Positions 26,109 to 37,080 of a stretch of DNA of 64,000 nt are shown piece after piece. The position numbers were made by a program, and so were the translations under genes. Under the pieces are notes generated by a model. That model saw only the letters and a list, made by a program, of their open reading frames with translations. It was not told the origin of the DNA and searched no databases. This stretch comes from Acidocella aquatica (GTDB lineage Bacteria > Pseudomonadota > Alphaproteobacteria > Acetobacterales > Acetobacteraceae). Location of the stretch: NCBI RefSeq assembly GCF_030160635.1, contig NZ_BSOS01000090.1, forward strand, positions 1-64,000. The letters are read 5' to 3'. Numbering within the stretch: position 1 is the stretch's first letter; each line of letters begins with the position of its first letter.

Positions 26109-26525
26109 TTACAAAAGACCAAGCCCGGCCAGCGCGCGGCGCATGTCCTCGGGCATTTCATCGGCCTGAGCGCCCGAAGCCGCGAGGTCGGGCGGGGCCT
26201 CGGCGGGTTCCAGGTAGCGCCAGCCCTGAAATGCCTTTTTGGCAAAGCCCGCGACCTGCACCGGCACAGGGGCAAGCAGGAGCACGGCGCAGCGCGAACC
26301 GTCTTCGCGCGTGGCCGATTCGACGCCGAGGATTTTTTGGCGGGCCTGCACGATGCCGCCGATCACCCAATAGAGGGAGCCGCCGTCACAAAGTTCATCG
26401 GCGCGTTTGGGGAGGTTGCGGGTTTGGTAGCGCAACGGCTGGCCGGCGGTGGCGCGGCTGGCCTGGAGGGCGGCGAGGTGCGCGAAATCACGCACCCCGA
26501 CGGCCAGTTTGATGAGGTGGATCAT
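26109..26525 (-). CDS. DUF1489 family protein
   Basis: This 138-residue protein begins MIHLIKLAVGVRDFAHL and contains GGSLYWVIGGIVQARQKILG and FQGWRYLEP, the pattern of DUF1489. The family is largely restricted to Alphaproteobacteria and has no known function. No signal peptide or membrane span is seen. It lies between ilvC and fabD on the same strand. Confidence 0.85.
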   Translation of the reverse strand: MIHLIKLAVGVRDFAHLAALQASRATAGQPLRYQTRNLPKRADELCDGGSLYWVIGGIVQARQKILGVESATREDGSRCAVLLLAPVPVQVAGFAKKAFQGWRYLEPAEAPPDLAASGAQADEMPEDMRRALAGLGLL

Positions 26526-26568
26526 CGCGCGCGGAACTCGCGGAGAGGCCGCGCGCGATGCATGGCCA

Positions 26569-27630
<1,062 letters not shown>

Positions 27631-27708
27631 CTATTACTTTTTGCGCGCACTGTCACCTTTGCCGCGCGGTGCGAAAAAGCATGACAGAACCCCGATTTGC
27701 GCAATGAT

Positions 27709-27736
27709 ATTACGAAAAGGACGGTGATTTCGTAAT
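27709..27736. promoter_or_regulatory. inverted repeat upstream of ilvC, possible operator or terminator
   Basis: A perfect 9-bp dyad, ATTACGAAA and TTTCGTAAT separated by 10 bases, lies about 120 bases upstream of ilvC and 20 bases past the RND pump stop. It could bind a dimeric regulator or end the pump transcript; there is no T tract. Confidence 0.4.
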
Positions 27737-27755
27737 TATCCGCGGTAAGCCGCTC

Positions 27756-30700
27756 TCAATGCCCCATCTTGCGCCGCGCCCGCGCCGCCGCCGTTTTCTC
27801 GCGCAGGCGCTGAAACACGGCATAAAGCAGCGGAATGATGAAAATTCCCACCAGGGAGGCCGCGATCATCCCGGCGAAAACCGGGGTGCCGAGCGAGCGG
27901 CGGCTGATTTGCGCGGCGCCGGTGGCGATGACCAGGGGGATCAGCCCGGCGATGAAGGCGATGGAGGTCATCATCACCGCGCGAAAGCGCATGCGCGCGC
28001 CCAGCACGGCGGCCTCGATGATGGGCAGGCCCTCGGCGCGGCGCTCCTTGGCGAATTCGACGATCAGGATGCCGTTTTTCGCCGCCATGGCGATGAGGGT
28101 GACCATGCCGATCTGCACATAGAGATTGATGTTGAGCCCGCACGCCCAGACGCCGAACAGCGCGCCGAACACGCCGATGACGACTGAGAGCAGCACCGGC
28201 ACCGGGATCACCCAGCTCTCATAGAGCGCCACCAGGAAGAGATAGGCGAACAGCACCGAGAGCAGCAGAATCGGGCCGGTTTGGCCGGCGGCGGCGTTTT
28301 CGAGATAGGCGGTGCCGGTCCACTCGAAGCTGTAGCCCGGCGGCAGGGTGCGGTTGGAAATCTCCGTCATCGCCTTGATGGCCGTGGCCGAGGAGACTCC
28401 GGGCGCCGGGTTGGCGACGACGGGGACCGCCTCGGTGTCGTCGTAGCGCGAGATGATGGGCGGCTCCAGAATGGTGCTGGTGGTGGCCAGGGCGCGCAGC
28501 GGCACCATCGCCCCGGTGCTGGAGCGCACATAGCTTTGGTAAATGGCGTCCGGCGTTGCGCGGTCGGGCGCGATGCCCTGGATATTCACCTGCCAGACGC
28601 GGCCATACAGGTTGAACTGGTTGACGAAATAGCCGCCCAGCGTGGCCTGCAGGGTGGTGTAGATGTCGCTCATGTTCACGCCGAGCGCGCCGGCCTTGTC
28701 GCGGTCTATGTTGAGGAACAGCGTGGGGGTTTGCGCGTTGTAGGTGGAGAAGACCTTGCCGAGCCGCTTGTCCTGGCCAGCCGAGATCAGCAGCCCGTTG
28801 AGCACCGCCTGCATCCGCGCCGGGGATGCGCCCTCGGTGTTCTCCAGCTCGTATTGCAGCCCGCCGTTGATCGAGAGGCCCGAGATCGCCGGGAAATTGA
28901 AGGCGACCAGCCGGGCGTCACGCAGCTGGCTGCCGATGCCGAACACATGCTTGATCGCGGTATCGGCGTTGTTGGCAACACCGGGGCGCTCGGCAAAAGG
29001 TTTCAGGCGGACCAGGAAAAAGGCGGAATTGGACTCCGAGGCGGCATCGAGGATCGAAAAGCCCATGACCGACATGACATGGCTGACCTGGGGCAGTTTC
29101 TCCAATTTTTTCACCAGCGCGTCGGCCGCAACCTCAGTGCGGTTGACCGAGGCGCCGGGCGGCAGGGTTATCTGCGCGAAGAAGGCGCCCTGATCCTCAT
29201 TGGGCAGAAACCCGCCGGGGGTGAACATCGCCATGGCGCCGGCGGCCAGCGCGAAGGCGGCGATGACCGCCAGGCCGAGCCATGCCTTGCGCAACCCCCG
29301 GGTGACGATGCTGGTGTAGCCGTCGCGGGCGCGGTCGATCCCGCGCAGGACGTGCTCCAGCACGCCATGCGCCCGGTGGCCGGGGCGGAGCAGAAGCACG
29401 CAGAGCGCCGGGGAGAGGGTGAGCGCGTTGAAGGCGGAGATCAGCATCGCCACGCTGACGGTGACGGCGAATTGCTGGAACAGCAGGCCGGAGAGGCCGG
29501 GGATGAAGGCGATCGGCACGAACACCGAAAGCAGGACGAGGGAGATGGCGATGATCGGCGCGGTGATCTGGCGCATTGCCAGCTTGGCGGCGTCGCGGGG
29601 GGATAAATCGGGGCGCTCGGTCATCACCCGCTCGACGTTTTCCACCACCACGATGGCGTCATCCACCACGATGCCGGTGGCGACAACCAGGGCCAGCAGT
29701 GTGACCGTGTTGGCCGAAAAACCAAAGGCCAGCAACGCTGCGAAGCTGCCGGTGAGGGCGATGGGCAGCACCACCATCGGCACCACCGCCGCGCGCCAGT
29801 CGCCCAAAAAGAGAAACACCACCAGCACCACCAGGAAGAAGGCGGCGGCCAAGGTGCTCTCGACCTCATGGATGGTCTCGCGCACGAAGCTTGAGGTGTC
29901 GAAGACGATGTTGGCCTTCAGCGAGGGCGGGAAATGCTGTTGCAGCGCCGCCAGCTCCTTGGCCACGGCGGCGGAGGTGGCGATGGCATTGGCGCCGGGG
30001 GCCAGAAATATGCCGATGGCCTGGCCGTCGCTGTTGTCGATTTTGTTGATGCGCGTCTGGGTCTGCGCGCCCAGCACCACCTGCGCCACGTCCTTGAGGC
30101 GCAGCAGCGAGCCATCGGGGTTGGCGCGCAGCACGACGTCGCCGAACTGTTCCGCCGTGGTCAGGCGGCCTTGTGTCTCGACCGTCATCTGCAACTGCTG
30201 CGTGGCGGCGTTGGGCGGGGCGCCGATGGCGCCGACCGGCGCCTGCACGTTCTGCGCCTTCAGCGCTGTTATGATGTCCTGCGGGGTGAGCCCGAGCTGG
30301 GTGAGGCGGTTGGTGTTGTAGTAGACGCGCATAGAGTAGTTCTGCGGCCCGAACAGGAAGGCCTGGCCGACGCCGGGCACGCGGGCCAGAGGGTCCAGCA
30401 GGTTGAGGGTGACGTAGTTGGAGACCTGCAACTGGCTGAGCTGGTTGCCGGGGCTGGAGATGAAGAGATAATCCAGAATGGCGGAGGAGCGCTTGATGAC
30501 CGAAATGCCCTCCTGCTGCACCAGTGCCGGGAGTTGCGAGGTCGCCTGCTGCACCGCGTTGGTGACGTTCACCGTGTCGATGTTGGGGTCTGACCCCACG
30601 CGGAAGCTCACCATCAGGGTGTAGCTGCCATCGTTGGCGCTGGTGGAGGACATGTAGATTTCATCGTTGAGGCCGTTGATGGCCTCCTCGATCGGCTCGG

Positions 30701-30887
30701 CCACCGTCTGCTCCACCACCTTCGCCGAGGCGCCGGGGTAGTTGACCGTGACCATGACCTGCGGCGGCACGATGTTGGGGAATTGCGCCACCGGAATGCG
30801 CGTGAGCGCGATGGCGCCGGCCAGGATGATGATGAGCGCGTTGACGATGGCAAAGCGCGGGCGATCAATGAAGAAGGCGGAGAGCAT
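27756..30887 (-). CDS. RND multidrug efflux permease (HAE1/AcrB family)
   Basis: This 1043-residue inner-membrane proton antiporter has the normal AcrB length and 12-span layout with two large periplasmic loops. It begins [20 protein letters not shown]. The proton-relay pair Asp-Asp is in [15 protein letters not shown], and the second half has [13 protein letters not shown]. It pumps hydrophobic or amphipathic compounds from the periplasm through an adaptor and an outer-membrane channel. It overlaps the adaptor gene by one base. No outer-membrane factor or TetR/MarR regulator is encoded beside it. Confidence 0.93.
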   Translation of the reverse strand: MLSAFFIDRPRFAIVNALIIILAGAIALTRIPVAQFPNIVPPQVMVTVNYPGASAKVVEQTVAEPIEEAINGLNDEIYMSSTSANDGSYTLMVSFRVGSDPNIDTVNVTNAVQQATSQLPALVQQEGISVIKRSSAILDYLFISSPGNQLSQLQVSNYVTLNLLDPLARVPGVGQAFLFGPQNYSMRVYYNTNRLTQLGLTPQDIITALKAQNVQAPVGAIGAPPNAATQQLQMTVETQGRLTTAEQFGDVVLRANPDGSLLRLKDVAQVVLGAQTQTRINKIDNSDGQAIGIFLAPGANAIATSAAVAKELAALQQHFPPSLKANIVFDTSSFVRETIHEVESTLAAAFFLVVLVVFLFLGDWRAAVVPMVVLPIALTGSFAALLAFGFSANTVTLLALVVATGIVVDDAIVVVENVERVMTERPDLSPRDAAKLAMRQITAPIIAISLVLLSVFVPIAFIPGLSGLLFQQFAVTVSVAMLISAFNALTLSPALCVLLLRPGHRAHGVLEHVLRGIDRARDGYTSIVTRGLRKAWLGLAVIAAFALAAGAMAMFTPGGFLPNEDQGAFFAQITLPPGASVNRTEVAADALVKKLEKLPQVSHVMSVMGFSILDAASESNSAFFLVRLKPFAERPGVANNADTAIKHVFGIGSQLRDARLVAFNFPAISGLSINGGLQYELENTEGASPARMQAVLNGLLISAGQDKRLGKVFSTYNAQTPTLFLNIDRDKAGALGVNMSDIYTTLQATLGGYFVNQFNLYGRVWQVNIQGIAPDRATPDAIYQSYVRSSTGAMVPLRALATTSTILEPPIISRYDDTEAVPVVANPAPGVSSATAIKAMTEISNRTLPPGYSFEWTGTAYLENAAAGQTGPILLLSVLFAYLFLVALYESWVIPVPVLLSVVIGVFGALFGVWACGLNINLYVQIGMVTLIAMAAKNGILIVEFAKERRAEGLPIIEAAVLGARMRFRAVMMTSIAFIAGLIPLVIATGAAQISRRSLGTPVFAGMIAASLVGIFIIPLLYAVFQRLREKTAAARARRKMGH

Positions 30888-31963
30888 CAGTTCTGGGCCG
30901 CGGGCTGGGGATTTACCTGCATGCCCGGATGCACCGACTGGATGCCCTCGGTGATGATTTTATCGCCCGGCGCGACACCGGAGAGCACCGGCGCGTCGGT
31001 GGTGGTCAGCGGCCCCAGCGTCACGTTCTGGCGCTTCACGATGTTCCCCGGCCCAACCTCGAGCACATAATCACCGAGCTGATCGGCGATGACGGCGGCA
31101 AGCGGGATGACGATGCGCGATTGCGGCTGGCGGGCGCGCAAGGTGACCGTGACGAACTCGCCATCGGTCAACGCATGGTCAGGATTGGCGATGCTGGCGC
31201 GCCAGGCCAGGGTGTCGGTGTTTTGCGTCACCTGATTGTTGATGAAATCGACCGTGCCGGTCTGGGCGTAGGTGGAGCCGTCCGGCAGTTGCAGCAGCAC
31301 GTCCATATGGGCGGCCCGGGCGCGGTATTTCAGCGCGTCAGCCATGGGCAGGGAGAAGTCCACATACATCGGGTCTTCGGCGACGATGGTGGCCAGCACG
31401 CCGCTCTGCGGCCCGACGACATTGCCCACGTTCACCGTGGTGGCGCCGATGATGCCCGCGAGCGGCGCGCGGATTTGGGTGTAGCCGAGGTTGATCTGCG
31501 CGGTTTGCAGCTGCGCCTGGGCGCTTTGCACAGCCGCCTCGCCGGAGAGGTAGGTTGCCTGGGCGAGGTCCACCGTGGATTGCTGGCCGGCGGCGGTGTG
31601 CAGCAAGGCCTGCGCCCGGCCTAGGGTAAGCTGGGCGGCATGCGCCTGCGCCTGGGCCTGGGCCAGCGCCGCCTGCGCCTGGGCCACCAGCGCCTGATAG
31701 GGCGGCGGCTCGATGACATAGAGCAGGTCGCCCTGTTTCACGGCCTGACCATCGGTGAAGTTTTGCGACTCCAGATAGCCGGTGACCCGCGCCTGGATGT
31801 TAACGGTCTGGGGCGACTGGATGTGCCCGACATAACTCTGCTGGGCATAAACCGGCTGGCTGGCGGCGGTGATGACCCCGACAACAGGGGGCGGCGCGCT
31901 CTGCGCGCAGGCAAGGCCACCCGCCAGGCATGTGAGCAGCCCGGCCGCAATAATCTGTTTCAT
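30887..31963 (-). CDS. RND efflux periplasmic adaptor (membrane fusion protein)
   Basis: This 358-residue protein has an N-terminal signal peptide ending near ACAQ, a lipoyl half-motif ([11 protein letters not shown]), a long Ala/Gln-rich coiled coil (about 95-165) and a beta-barrel domain. It is the AcrA-like adaptor linking the permease to an outer-membrane channel. It lies first in a two-gene operon with the permease. Whether the N-terminus is lipidated is unclear because the lipobox is poor. Confidence 0.9.
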   Translation of the reverse strand: MKQIIAAGLLTCLAGGLACAQSAPPPVVGVITAASQPVYAQQSYVGHIQSPQTVNIQARVTGYLESQNFTDGQAVKQGDLLYVIEPPPYQALVAQAQAALAQAQAQAHAAQLTLGRAQALLHTAAGQQSTVDLAQATYLSGEAAVQSAQAQLQTAQINLGYTQIRAPLAGIIGATTVNVGNVVGPQSGVLATIVAEDPMYVDFSLPMADALKYRARAAHMDVLLQLPDGSTYAQTGTVDFINNQVTQNTDTLAWRASIANPDHALTDGEFVTVTLRARQPQSRIVIPLAAVIADQLGDYVLEVGPGNIVKRQNVTLGPLTTTDAPVLSGVAPGDKIITEGIQSVHPGMQVNPQPAAQN

Positions 31964-32073
31964 TTCAATCTTTCCCGCCAGCGGATCGCAATTCTGGGGC
32001 TAATATGGGCCGGGGTCGCGCCCGGTCAATGCACGCGGGCGCGAGGCCGCGCTTGCCGTTTCATGACCAGGCA

Positions 32074-32079
32074 TATAAT
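32074..32079 (+). promoter_or_regulatory. candidate -10 element for the MaoC-like gene
   Basis: TATAAT lies 100 bases upstream of the GTG start, with a weak TTGCCG 15 bases before it. A perfect palindrome, GCGGTTAACCGC, follows at 32113-32124 and could be an operator in the leader. The 216-base gap between the efflux adaptor and this gene contains no ORF of note. Confidence 0.35.
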
Positions 32080-32179
32080 GTGCGTGCGAACCAGAAGCGG
32101 CCACATGCCATTGCGGTTAACCGCCGCGAAAGGCAAAACCAAAGCAATATTATTTCGACGAATCAGGAAAGGCGCCCAC

Positions 32180-33031
32180 GTGGATATTGAAAAAATCAGG
32201 AACATGCAGCTCGGCTCGATCGAGCAGAGCTATGACAAGCGTGACACCATTCTCTACGCGCTCGGCCTGGGTTTTGGCGCCGACCCGATGGATGAGGCCG
32301 AGCTGCCGTTTGTGTATGAAGGCAATCTGCTCTGTGTGCCGTCATATGTGAATGTGCTCTGCCATCCTGGCTTTTGGGCGCAGGACGCGGAATACGGCAT
32401 CGACTGGGTGAAGCTGCTGCACGCCGAGCAGGAATTTAAGATGCACCGGCCGATGCCCGCCACCGGCACGCTGCGCGGCGAATACCGCGTTGCCGGGGTT
32501 GAGGATAAAGGCCCTGGGCGCGGCGCGCTGCTGCACCAGGAGAAAGAGCTGTTCGACGCCGCCAGCGGCGAGAAGATCGCCACCGTGCGCTCCACGCTGT
32601 TTTTGCGCGGCAACGGCGGCGAGGGCGGGTTCGGCACGGTACCGGCGGCGGCCGAGCCGGTGCCCGAGCGCGCGCCCGACCGCGTGGTGATAATCCCCAC
32701 CCTGCCCCGCCAGGCGCTCATTTATCGCCTGAGCGGCGACTGGAACCCGCTGCACGCGGACCCGGCGATTGCGCGCAAGGCGGGGTTCGACAAGCCGATT
32801 TTGCACGGGCTGTGTACCAACGGCATCGCCTGCCGGGCTGTTCTCTCCAGCTATTGCGGCAATGACCCCGCCCGCTTCGGCGGCATGTTCGTGCGCTTCA
32901 GCAAGCCGGTGATGCCCGGCGAGACGATCCGCTTCGAGTTTTTCGAGGAGCCGGACCGGCTGCGCTTCCGCGCCATTGCGGTGGAACGCGATAGCGTTGT
33001 GTTGGACCGCTGCAGCGCCACGCTGGTTTGA
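32180..33031 (+). CDS. MaoC-like enoyl-CoA hydratase 2
   Basis: This 283-residue double hot-dog protein starts with GTG at 32180, with AGGAAAGG upstream. The C-terminal half contains the hydratase-2 motif LSGDWNPLHADPAIARKAGF followed by PILHGLCTNG. This is the catalytic Asp/His set of MFE-2-type R-specific enoyl-CoA hydratases. The N-terminal half lacks it, as is typical of the two-domain form. It would hydrate a trans-2-enoyl-CoA. A long GC-rich hairpin follows the stop. The neighbours give no pathway, so the substrate is unknown. Confidence 0.87.
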   Translation: MDIEKIRNMQLGSIEQSYDKRDTILYALGLGFGADPMDEAELPFVYEGNLLCVPSYVNVLCHPGFWAQDAEYGIDWVKLLHAEQEFKMHRPMPATGTLRGEYRVAGVEDKGPGRGALLHQEKELFDAASGEKIATVRSTLFLRGNGGEGGFGTVPAAAEPVPERAPDRVVIIPTLPRQALIYRLSGDWNPLHADPAIARKAGFDKPILHGLCTNGIACRAVLSSYCGNDPARFGGMFVRFSKPVMPGETIRFEFFEEPDRLRFRAIAVERDSVVLDRCSATLV

Positions 33032-33039
33032 CCCGCAAA

Positions 33040-33070
33040 CGCCGGCGGCCTTGATGCAAGGCCGCCGGCG
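33040..33070 (+). terminator. strong GC-rich hairpin after the MaoC gene
   Basis: CGCCGGCGGCCTTG and CAAGGCCGCCGGCG form a perfect 14-bp stem with a 3-base loop, 9 bases after the stop codon. There is no T tract, so termination is probable but unproven. Confidence 0.55.
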
Positions 33071-33160
33071 GCTTGAGCCGGATGCCGCGACATAAAAATA
33101 TCATACAACTCCGGGCTATGTCGTGGCAACCAAACGGCATGTTCCCTATATGGAGGCAAC

Positions 33161-33952
33161 ATGAGCAATTCACTGACATCGGCCCTGAACGACCCACGCA
33201 TCCTGCACCTCGCCGGGGGGCATAACTTCCGCGATATTGGCGGCTACATCACGGCCGGCGGCAAGCGCGTGGCGATGGGCCGGGTGTATCGCTCGGCAAA
33301 TCTGGCGCGCCTCACCGATGAAGACCATGATCTCATCGCGAATTTGAACATCCGCCTGATCTTCGATCTGCGCGACAACCGCGAGCGCAAGCGCCGCCCC
33401 TCGCGCCACGCACCGGATGCCGGGTATGAGGTTTGGGCGCGCGACCACACCGGCAGCACGGCGGATTTGATCTCGGCCTTGTCCGCCCCCGGCGCCACGG
33501 CGGAGACCTCGCGCCAGAAGATGGTCGATATCTACAAGCACCTGGCCTATGAGCAGGCGGAATCCTATACCGAACTGTTCCGCCGCATTGCCAGAGGCGA
33601 TGTGCCGCTGTTGTTCCATTGCGCCGCCGGCAAGGACCGCACCGGCGTGGCCGCCGCGCTGCTGCTGGATGTTCTGGGTGTGCCGCGCGAGGCCGTGATC
33701 GAGGATTATCTGCTCACCGAGCATTTTTTCGAGCATAATCTTGCGATCGTGCTGACGGATTTTGACACCAATGCGCTGAAGGATGTCGAGCAATCCATCT
33801 GGGCGCCGATGATGCATGCCGAGCGGGCGTATATTGAATCAATGTTCTCCACCATCGAGGCCAGACACGGCTCGGTCGAGAATTTTTTGTGTGAAGCCAT
33901 CGGCCTGACCAAGGCCGAGCTGGAGAGCGTGCGCGCAGCACTGCTGGAGTAA
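33161..33952 (+). CDS. protein tyrosine phosphatase (Y_phosphatase3 family)
   Basis: This 263-residue protein has NFRDIGGY near the start and the active-site loop HCAAGKDRTGVAAALLL, with nucleophile Cys154 and Arg160 (CX5R). These define the bacterial tyrosine/dual-specificity phosphatase group that includes lipid-active enzymes. The ATG has GGAGG upstream. No signal peptide is seen. It lies after the MaoC gene and before a repeat element. Physiological substrate unknown. Confidence 0.88.
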   Translation: MSNSLTSALNDPRILHLAGGHNFRDIGGYITAGGKRVAMGRVYRSANLARLTDEDHDLIANLNIRLIFDLRDNRERKRRPSRHAPDAGYEVWARDHTGSTADLISALSAPGATAETSRQKMVDIYKHLAYEQAESYTELFRRIARGDVPLLFHCAAGKDRTGVAAALLLDVLGVPREAVIEDYLLTEHFFEHNLAIVLTDFDTNALKDVEQSIWAPMMHAERAYIESMFSTIEARHGSVENFLCEAIGLTKAELESVRAALLE

Positions 33953-33983
33953 GCGGTGCGGCGCCAAGGTTGCTGGCGCCGCT

Positions 33984-34090
33984 TTAGAACGCGATCGTTT
34001 GAGGTTCGCTCGCCTGAGCGAGCCGAAAGCGTGAATCGTCCTCAGAAAAATGGCCAGAGCCTGATCGCACTTAAAGCGATCAGGCTCTAA
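33984..34090 (+). repeat. variable-core palindromic intergenic element, copy R3
   Basis: Unit A (TTAGAACGCGATCGTTTGAG... to GTGAATCGTCCTC) is followed by hairpin B, GAGCCTGATCGC and GCGATCAGGCTC around ACTTAAA. That stem is perfect; compared with R2 both sides carry the change that restores pairing (C with G). It fills the gap between the convergent phosphatase and sulfotransferase genes. Confidence 0.85.
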
Positions 34091-34095
34091 CAATT

Positions 34096-35358
34096 TCAGA
34101 TTTCGCTGGGGACGTTGAAATAGTCCTGATAGCGTTGAAACGCCTTGCGCTCGGCCGCGATCATATCCGCCTCGCCCGTTGCGTAGCGGTGCGCGGGGCG
34201 GCTGGTGCGCGGGTGGCGGCCGATATAGGCCTGCATGCCCTGGAGGCCCGCCGCGCTGATCTCGCGCCCGGCGAATTGGTAGATGCCGCGCACCACGCTC
34301 AGCGGGTCGTTGATGAAATCGTCATACTGCGTGCTGTGCAGGCGGTTTTTTGGGATGATCCCGGCCTCGATCCAGTCGATCGGCCTGGCCAGCATCTGTG
34401 AGCTGGAAACGGGGTCCGCCACCGCGCCAAAAGTTCCCGCGGGGATAATCCGGTCGCTGCGCGCCCAGGCCAGGGTGCCGACCATGTTGACCGCCGAGGC
34501 GAGAGCGACGATCGGGTCGCGGTGCATCCAGACCAGCTGAATGTCAGGGTAGACCTGCAGCACATCGGGCATATAGTTCAGCGCATCAGGCGATTTGAGC
34601 ACCCATTGGCGTTTGGGCTGGCGCCATTGCTGAAGCTTGAGCACCCGCTTTTCATAGGCCACGGCGTTAACTTTTGAACGCGACGCCATATAGGCGGTGT
34701 GGCTGGGCGATTGGCCGTAGATGTTCTGCCATGAAGGCATCTGGAAGCTCAGGCAATAGACATGGATGCTTTCAGTCGGCACCTCGGCGGTCCATTCATG
34801 GATCGCGTCCATTTCCGGGGTCACGCGGCTCCACATGCGCATGCGCGCGTCGGCGATGGCGATGCGCGGGTCTTCGCCCTCATGCGCTGGCGGCAGGCCG
34901 GGGAACATCGCCTGCCAGGTGCGCATGACCGCGTTGTCAGGGTCGGCGGCCAGCAGGTTGATCATCGCCGAGGTGCCGGTGCGGCCCTGGCCGGTGATGA
35001 GGATGGGGGCGATGATTTCCTCGTCCTCGATTTCCGGGTGGCGGCGGTAGGCCTCCTCGACCTGCAGGCGGCCTTCGAGCAGCATCAGCATGTCGGAGCG
35101 GGTCATGATCCGGCCCATCAGGTTCAGCTCGGCCTCGTCATCGAGACCACGGCAGACCAGCTCGAAGGGTTCGCGCCAGTCATCGCTGCCGAAATCGCTC
35201 AGGCCGGTGTTGGCGGCGGCCGAGGCGATGAGCGAGCGCGCATCCAGCGGGACGATGCTTTTAATGTCGAGATGCTTGCCCTCGGCATTGATTTTCGCGA
35301 CCCAATCGGGGCGGCCCGGCGGGGTCCAGCTAACGCGGCGCTGATTTGAGAGTTCCAT
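34096..35358 (-). CDS. PAPS-dependent sulfotransferase family protein
   Basis: This 420-residue protein has the 5'-phosphosulfate loop ITGQGRTGTSAMINLLA and the 3'-phosphate segment MHRDPIVALASAVNMVGTL, the two PAPS-binding motifs, plus WVLKSPDALNYMPDVL between them. The ATG at 35358 follows GAGGAAGG by 10 bases; the frame is open further upstream but without a better site. It is divergent from the DUF1214-like gene. It would transfer sulfate to an unknown acceptor. Pairing of such sulfotransferases with DUF1214-like proteins suggests a lipid or xenobiotic role (inference). Confidence 0.83.
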   Translation of the reverse strand: MELSNQRRVSWTPPGRPDWVAKINAEGKHLDIKSIVPLDARSLIASAAANTGLSDFGSDDWREPFELVCRGLDDEAELNLMGRIMTRSDMLMLLEGRLQVEEAYRRHPEIEDEEIIAPILITGQGRTGTSAMINLLAADPDNAVMRTWQAMFPGLPPAHEGEDPRIAIADARMRMWSRVTPEMDAIHEWTAEVPTESIHVYCLSFQMPSWQNIYGQSPSHTAYMASRSKVNAVAYEKRVLKLQQWRQPKRQWVLKSPDALNYMPDVLQVYPDIQLVWMHRDPIVALASAVNMVGTLAWARSDRIIPAGTFGAVADPVSSSQMLARPIDWIEAGIIPKNRLHSTQYDDFINDPLSVVRGIYQFAGREISAAGLQGMQAYIGRHPRTSRPAHRYATGEADMIAAERKAFQRYQDYFNVPSEI

Positions 35359-35393
35359 GGCAGAGTAACCTTCCTCCATATTTTTGTGTCTTA

Positions 35394-35421
35394 TATTTAT
35401 AGGCATACAACACATTGTCAA
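35394..35421 (-). promoter_or_regulatory. predicted sigma-70 promoter for the sulfotransferase gene
   Basis: On the minus strand TTGACA (35421-35416) is followed after 16 bases by TAAATA (35399-35394). The surrounding sequence is AT-rich. The start codon lies about 30 bases further on. Confidence 0.5.
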
Positions 35422-35434
35422 CAAGCGTACCACA

Positions 35435-35463
35435 TTGACAGCACGGGGCAACCACGCAAGAAT
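35435..35463 (+). promoter_or_regulatory. predicted sigma-70 promoter for the DUF1214-like gene
   Basis: TTGACA (35435-35440) is followed after 17 bases by AAGAAT, with AGAGGA and the ATG shortly after. The two TTGACA boxes of the divergent promoters are only 13 bases apart, so one regulator could control both genes. Confidence 0.45.
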
Positions 35464-35487
35464 GTCCAAAACGAAGAGGAATCCAGC

Positions 35488-36714
35488 ATGAGCGAGATCA
35501 GCACCACCGCCGCCCCCATCCTGAAGGAAGCCTGGGAGCGTTTCCACGCCGCGCAGCAGGAGGTGCTGGGCTGGATGGAAGACAGCAGCCGGTTCAAGGA
35601 CATCCCGCAGCATCGCGCGAAGGCCTATCATACCATGATGGAGGCGCTGGCGATGTGCTACAATTTCGCGGTGGCGCCGCGCATGCACAATCCGCGTCTG
35701 TTTGTGAACACCGGCTGGCAGACGGAAATGTATACGCTGGGCCAGAACGGGCCGGACCTGCATTATGCCGTCACCTTTCTGGATGGGCGCCAGACCTACC
35801 GGCTGACGGGAAATTATGGTGACTGCGTGCTGATTTTGGCGCAGGTGCTCAATCATCTGTCAGGCCACCCGGACTCAAGGGCCATTGGCAATTACGATTT
35901 TTCAACGTTTGAGATTGGCGCCGACGGCTCGTTCGAATTTATTCTCAGCGCCGACGAGCACAAGGGAAACTGGATTAAGCTTGACCGCGAAAGCCCTTAT
36001 CACTTCCTGCTGTTCCGCCGTTTCATGGGCGACTGGAACGACAAGCCCTGCACGATGCAGCTCGACCGGATCAGCGAAATCGCGGATGATTATTATGACG
36101 CCGATGAATTCGATGAGACCGCGATGGCGGCGCGCATCGACCGCGCGACTGAATTTTTGCGGTATATGATCCGCGACTTCAACATCAACCTTTATGAATT
36201 CTACACAAAGAACGGCGGCGGCTTCAATCACATGGCGTTCCTGCCCGGCACGGTGACGAGCCAGGTTGGCAGCCCATCCTCCAACTACGCGATGGCGGTG
36301 TTCGACCTGGCGCCGGACGAGGCGCTGGTGATCGAGCTCGATCGGCTGCCCGATGGTGTGTACTGGTCGCTCCAGGCCGGGGATGTGTGGTCGCGCTCGC
36401 TCAACTTCACCTATCGCCAAACCTCGATCAGCATGCGCCACGCGGCGGTGGATGCCGATGGCGGCTTCAGGGCCGTGGTGGCGCATAAGGACCCGGGCGT
36501 TGCCAACTGGATCGACACCACAGGCCATCTGCAGGGCACCGTGGTGTTTCGCAACTACCGCGCGACCCGCGAGCCGGTGCCCTCGACCCGGAAGGTGAAA
36601 TTCGCCGAGCTGACAAGCGTGCTGCCGGCAGGGACCGTAAAAATGACCCCGGCGGAGCGGGTTGAGGCCTTGCGCAAACGCCGCGCAGGGTTTTTGAAGC
36701 TGCACGGCGAATGA
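35488..36714 (+). CDS. DUF1214-like protein of unknown function
   Basis: This 408-residue protein starts at an ATG with AGAGGA 7 bases upstream. Segments such as TYRLTGNYGDCVLILAQVL, GSFEFILSADEHKGNW and, near the end, GTVVFRNYRA suggest the DUF1214 superfamily; I am not certain of the family. No signal peptide or membrane span is present. It is divergent from the sulfotransferase gene through a shared promoter region. The next gene downstream encodes a small ferredoxin-like protein 24 bases away, so these may be co-transcribed. Confidence 0.6.
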   Translation: MSEISTTAAPILKEAWERFHAAQQEVLGWMEDSSRFKDIPQHRAKAYHTMMEALAMCYNFAVAPRMHNPRLFVNTGWQTEMYTLGQNGPDLHYAVTFLDGRQTYRLTGNYGDCVLILAQVLNHLSGHPDSRAIGNYDFSTFEIGADGSFEFILSADEHKGNWIKLDRESPYHFLLFRRFMGDWNDKPCTMQLDRISEIADDYYDADEFDETAMAARIDRATEFLRYMIRDFNINLYEFYTKNGGGFNHMAFLPGTVTSQVGSPSSNYAMAVFDLAPDEALVIELDRLPDGVYWSLQAGDVWSRSLNFTYRQTSISMRHAAVDADGGFRAVVAHKDPGVANWIDTTGHLQGTVVFRNYRATREPVPSTRKVKFAELTSVLPAGTVKMTPAERVEALRKRRAGFLKLHGE

Positions 36715-36738
36715 CGCCGGATTTGCAGGAGCAGGATT

Positions 36739-37080
36739 TTGGGTACCAGACTGCCAGACGACCCCGCGCCGTATTTTGAGACGCATGTGTTCGTGTGCGG
36801 CAACCGCAGGCCGGAGGGCCATGAGCGCGGTTGCTGCGCCTCAAAGGGTTCGGAGAAAATCCGCGACTATATGAAGGCGCGGGTGAAGGAGCTGAAGATA
36901 CAAAATGTGCGGGTGAACCAGGCGGGCTGCCTGGACCGCTGCGAGCTTGGCCCCTGCGCCGTGCTCTATCCCGAGGGTGTGTGGTATAAATTGGATTCCT
37001 TCGCGGCGGTTGAGCAGGTGCTGGAGCGGCATATCCAGGCCGGCGGGCGCGTGCGGGAGCTGATGCTGCCCGAGGCATGA
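36739..37080 (+). CDS. thioredoxin-like [2Fe-2S] ferredoxin
   Basis: This 113-residue protein starts with TTG at 36739 behind an AGGAGCAGGA site. Cysteines at 20, 32/33, 64 and 68 (FVCGNRRPEGHERGCC and GCLDRCELGPC) follow the ligand pattern of thioredoxin-fold 2Fe-2S ferredoxins. It would carry one electron in the cytoplasm. Its stop overlaps the alkB start as ATGA, so the two are translationally coupled. An electron-supply role for AlkB iron is possible but speculative. Confidence 0.82.
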   Translation: MGTRLPDDPAPYFETHVFVCGNRRPEGHERGCCASKGSEKIRDYMKARVKELKIQNVRVNQAGCLDRCELGPCAVLYPEGVWYKLDSFAAVEQVLERHIQAGGRVRELMLPEA

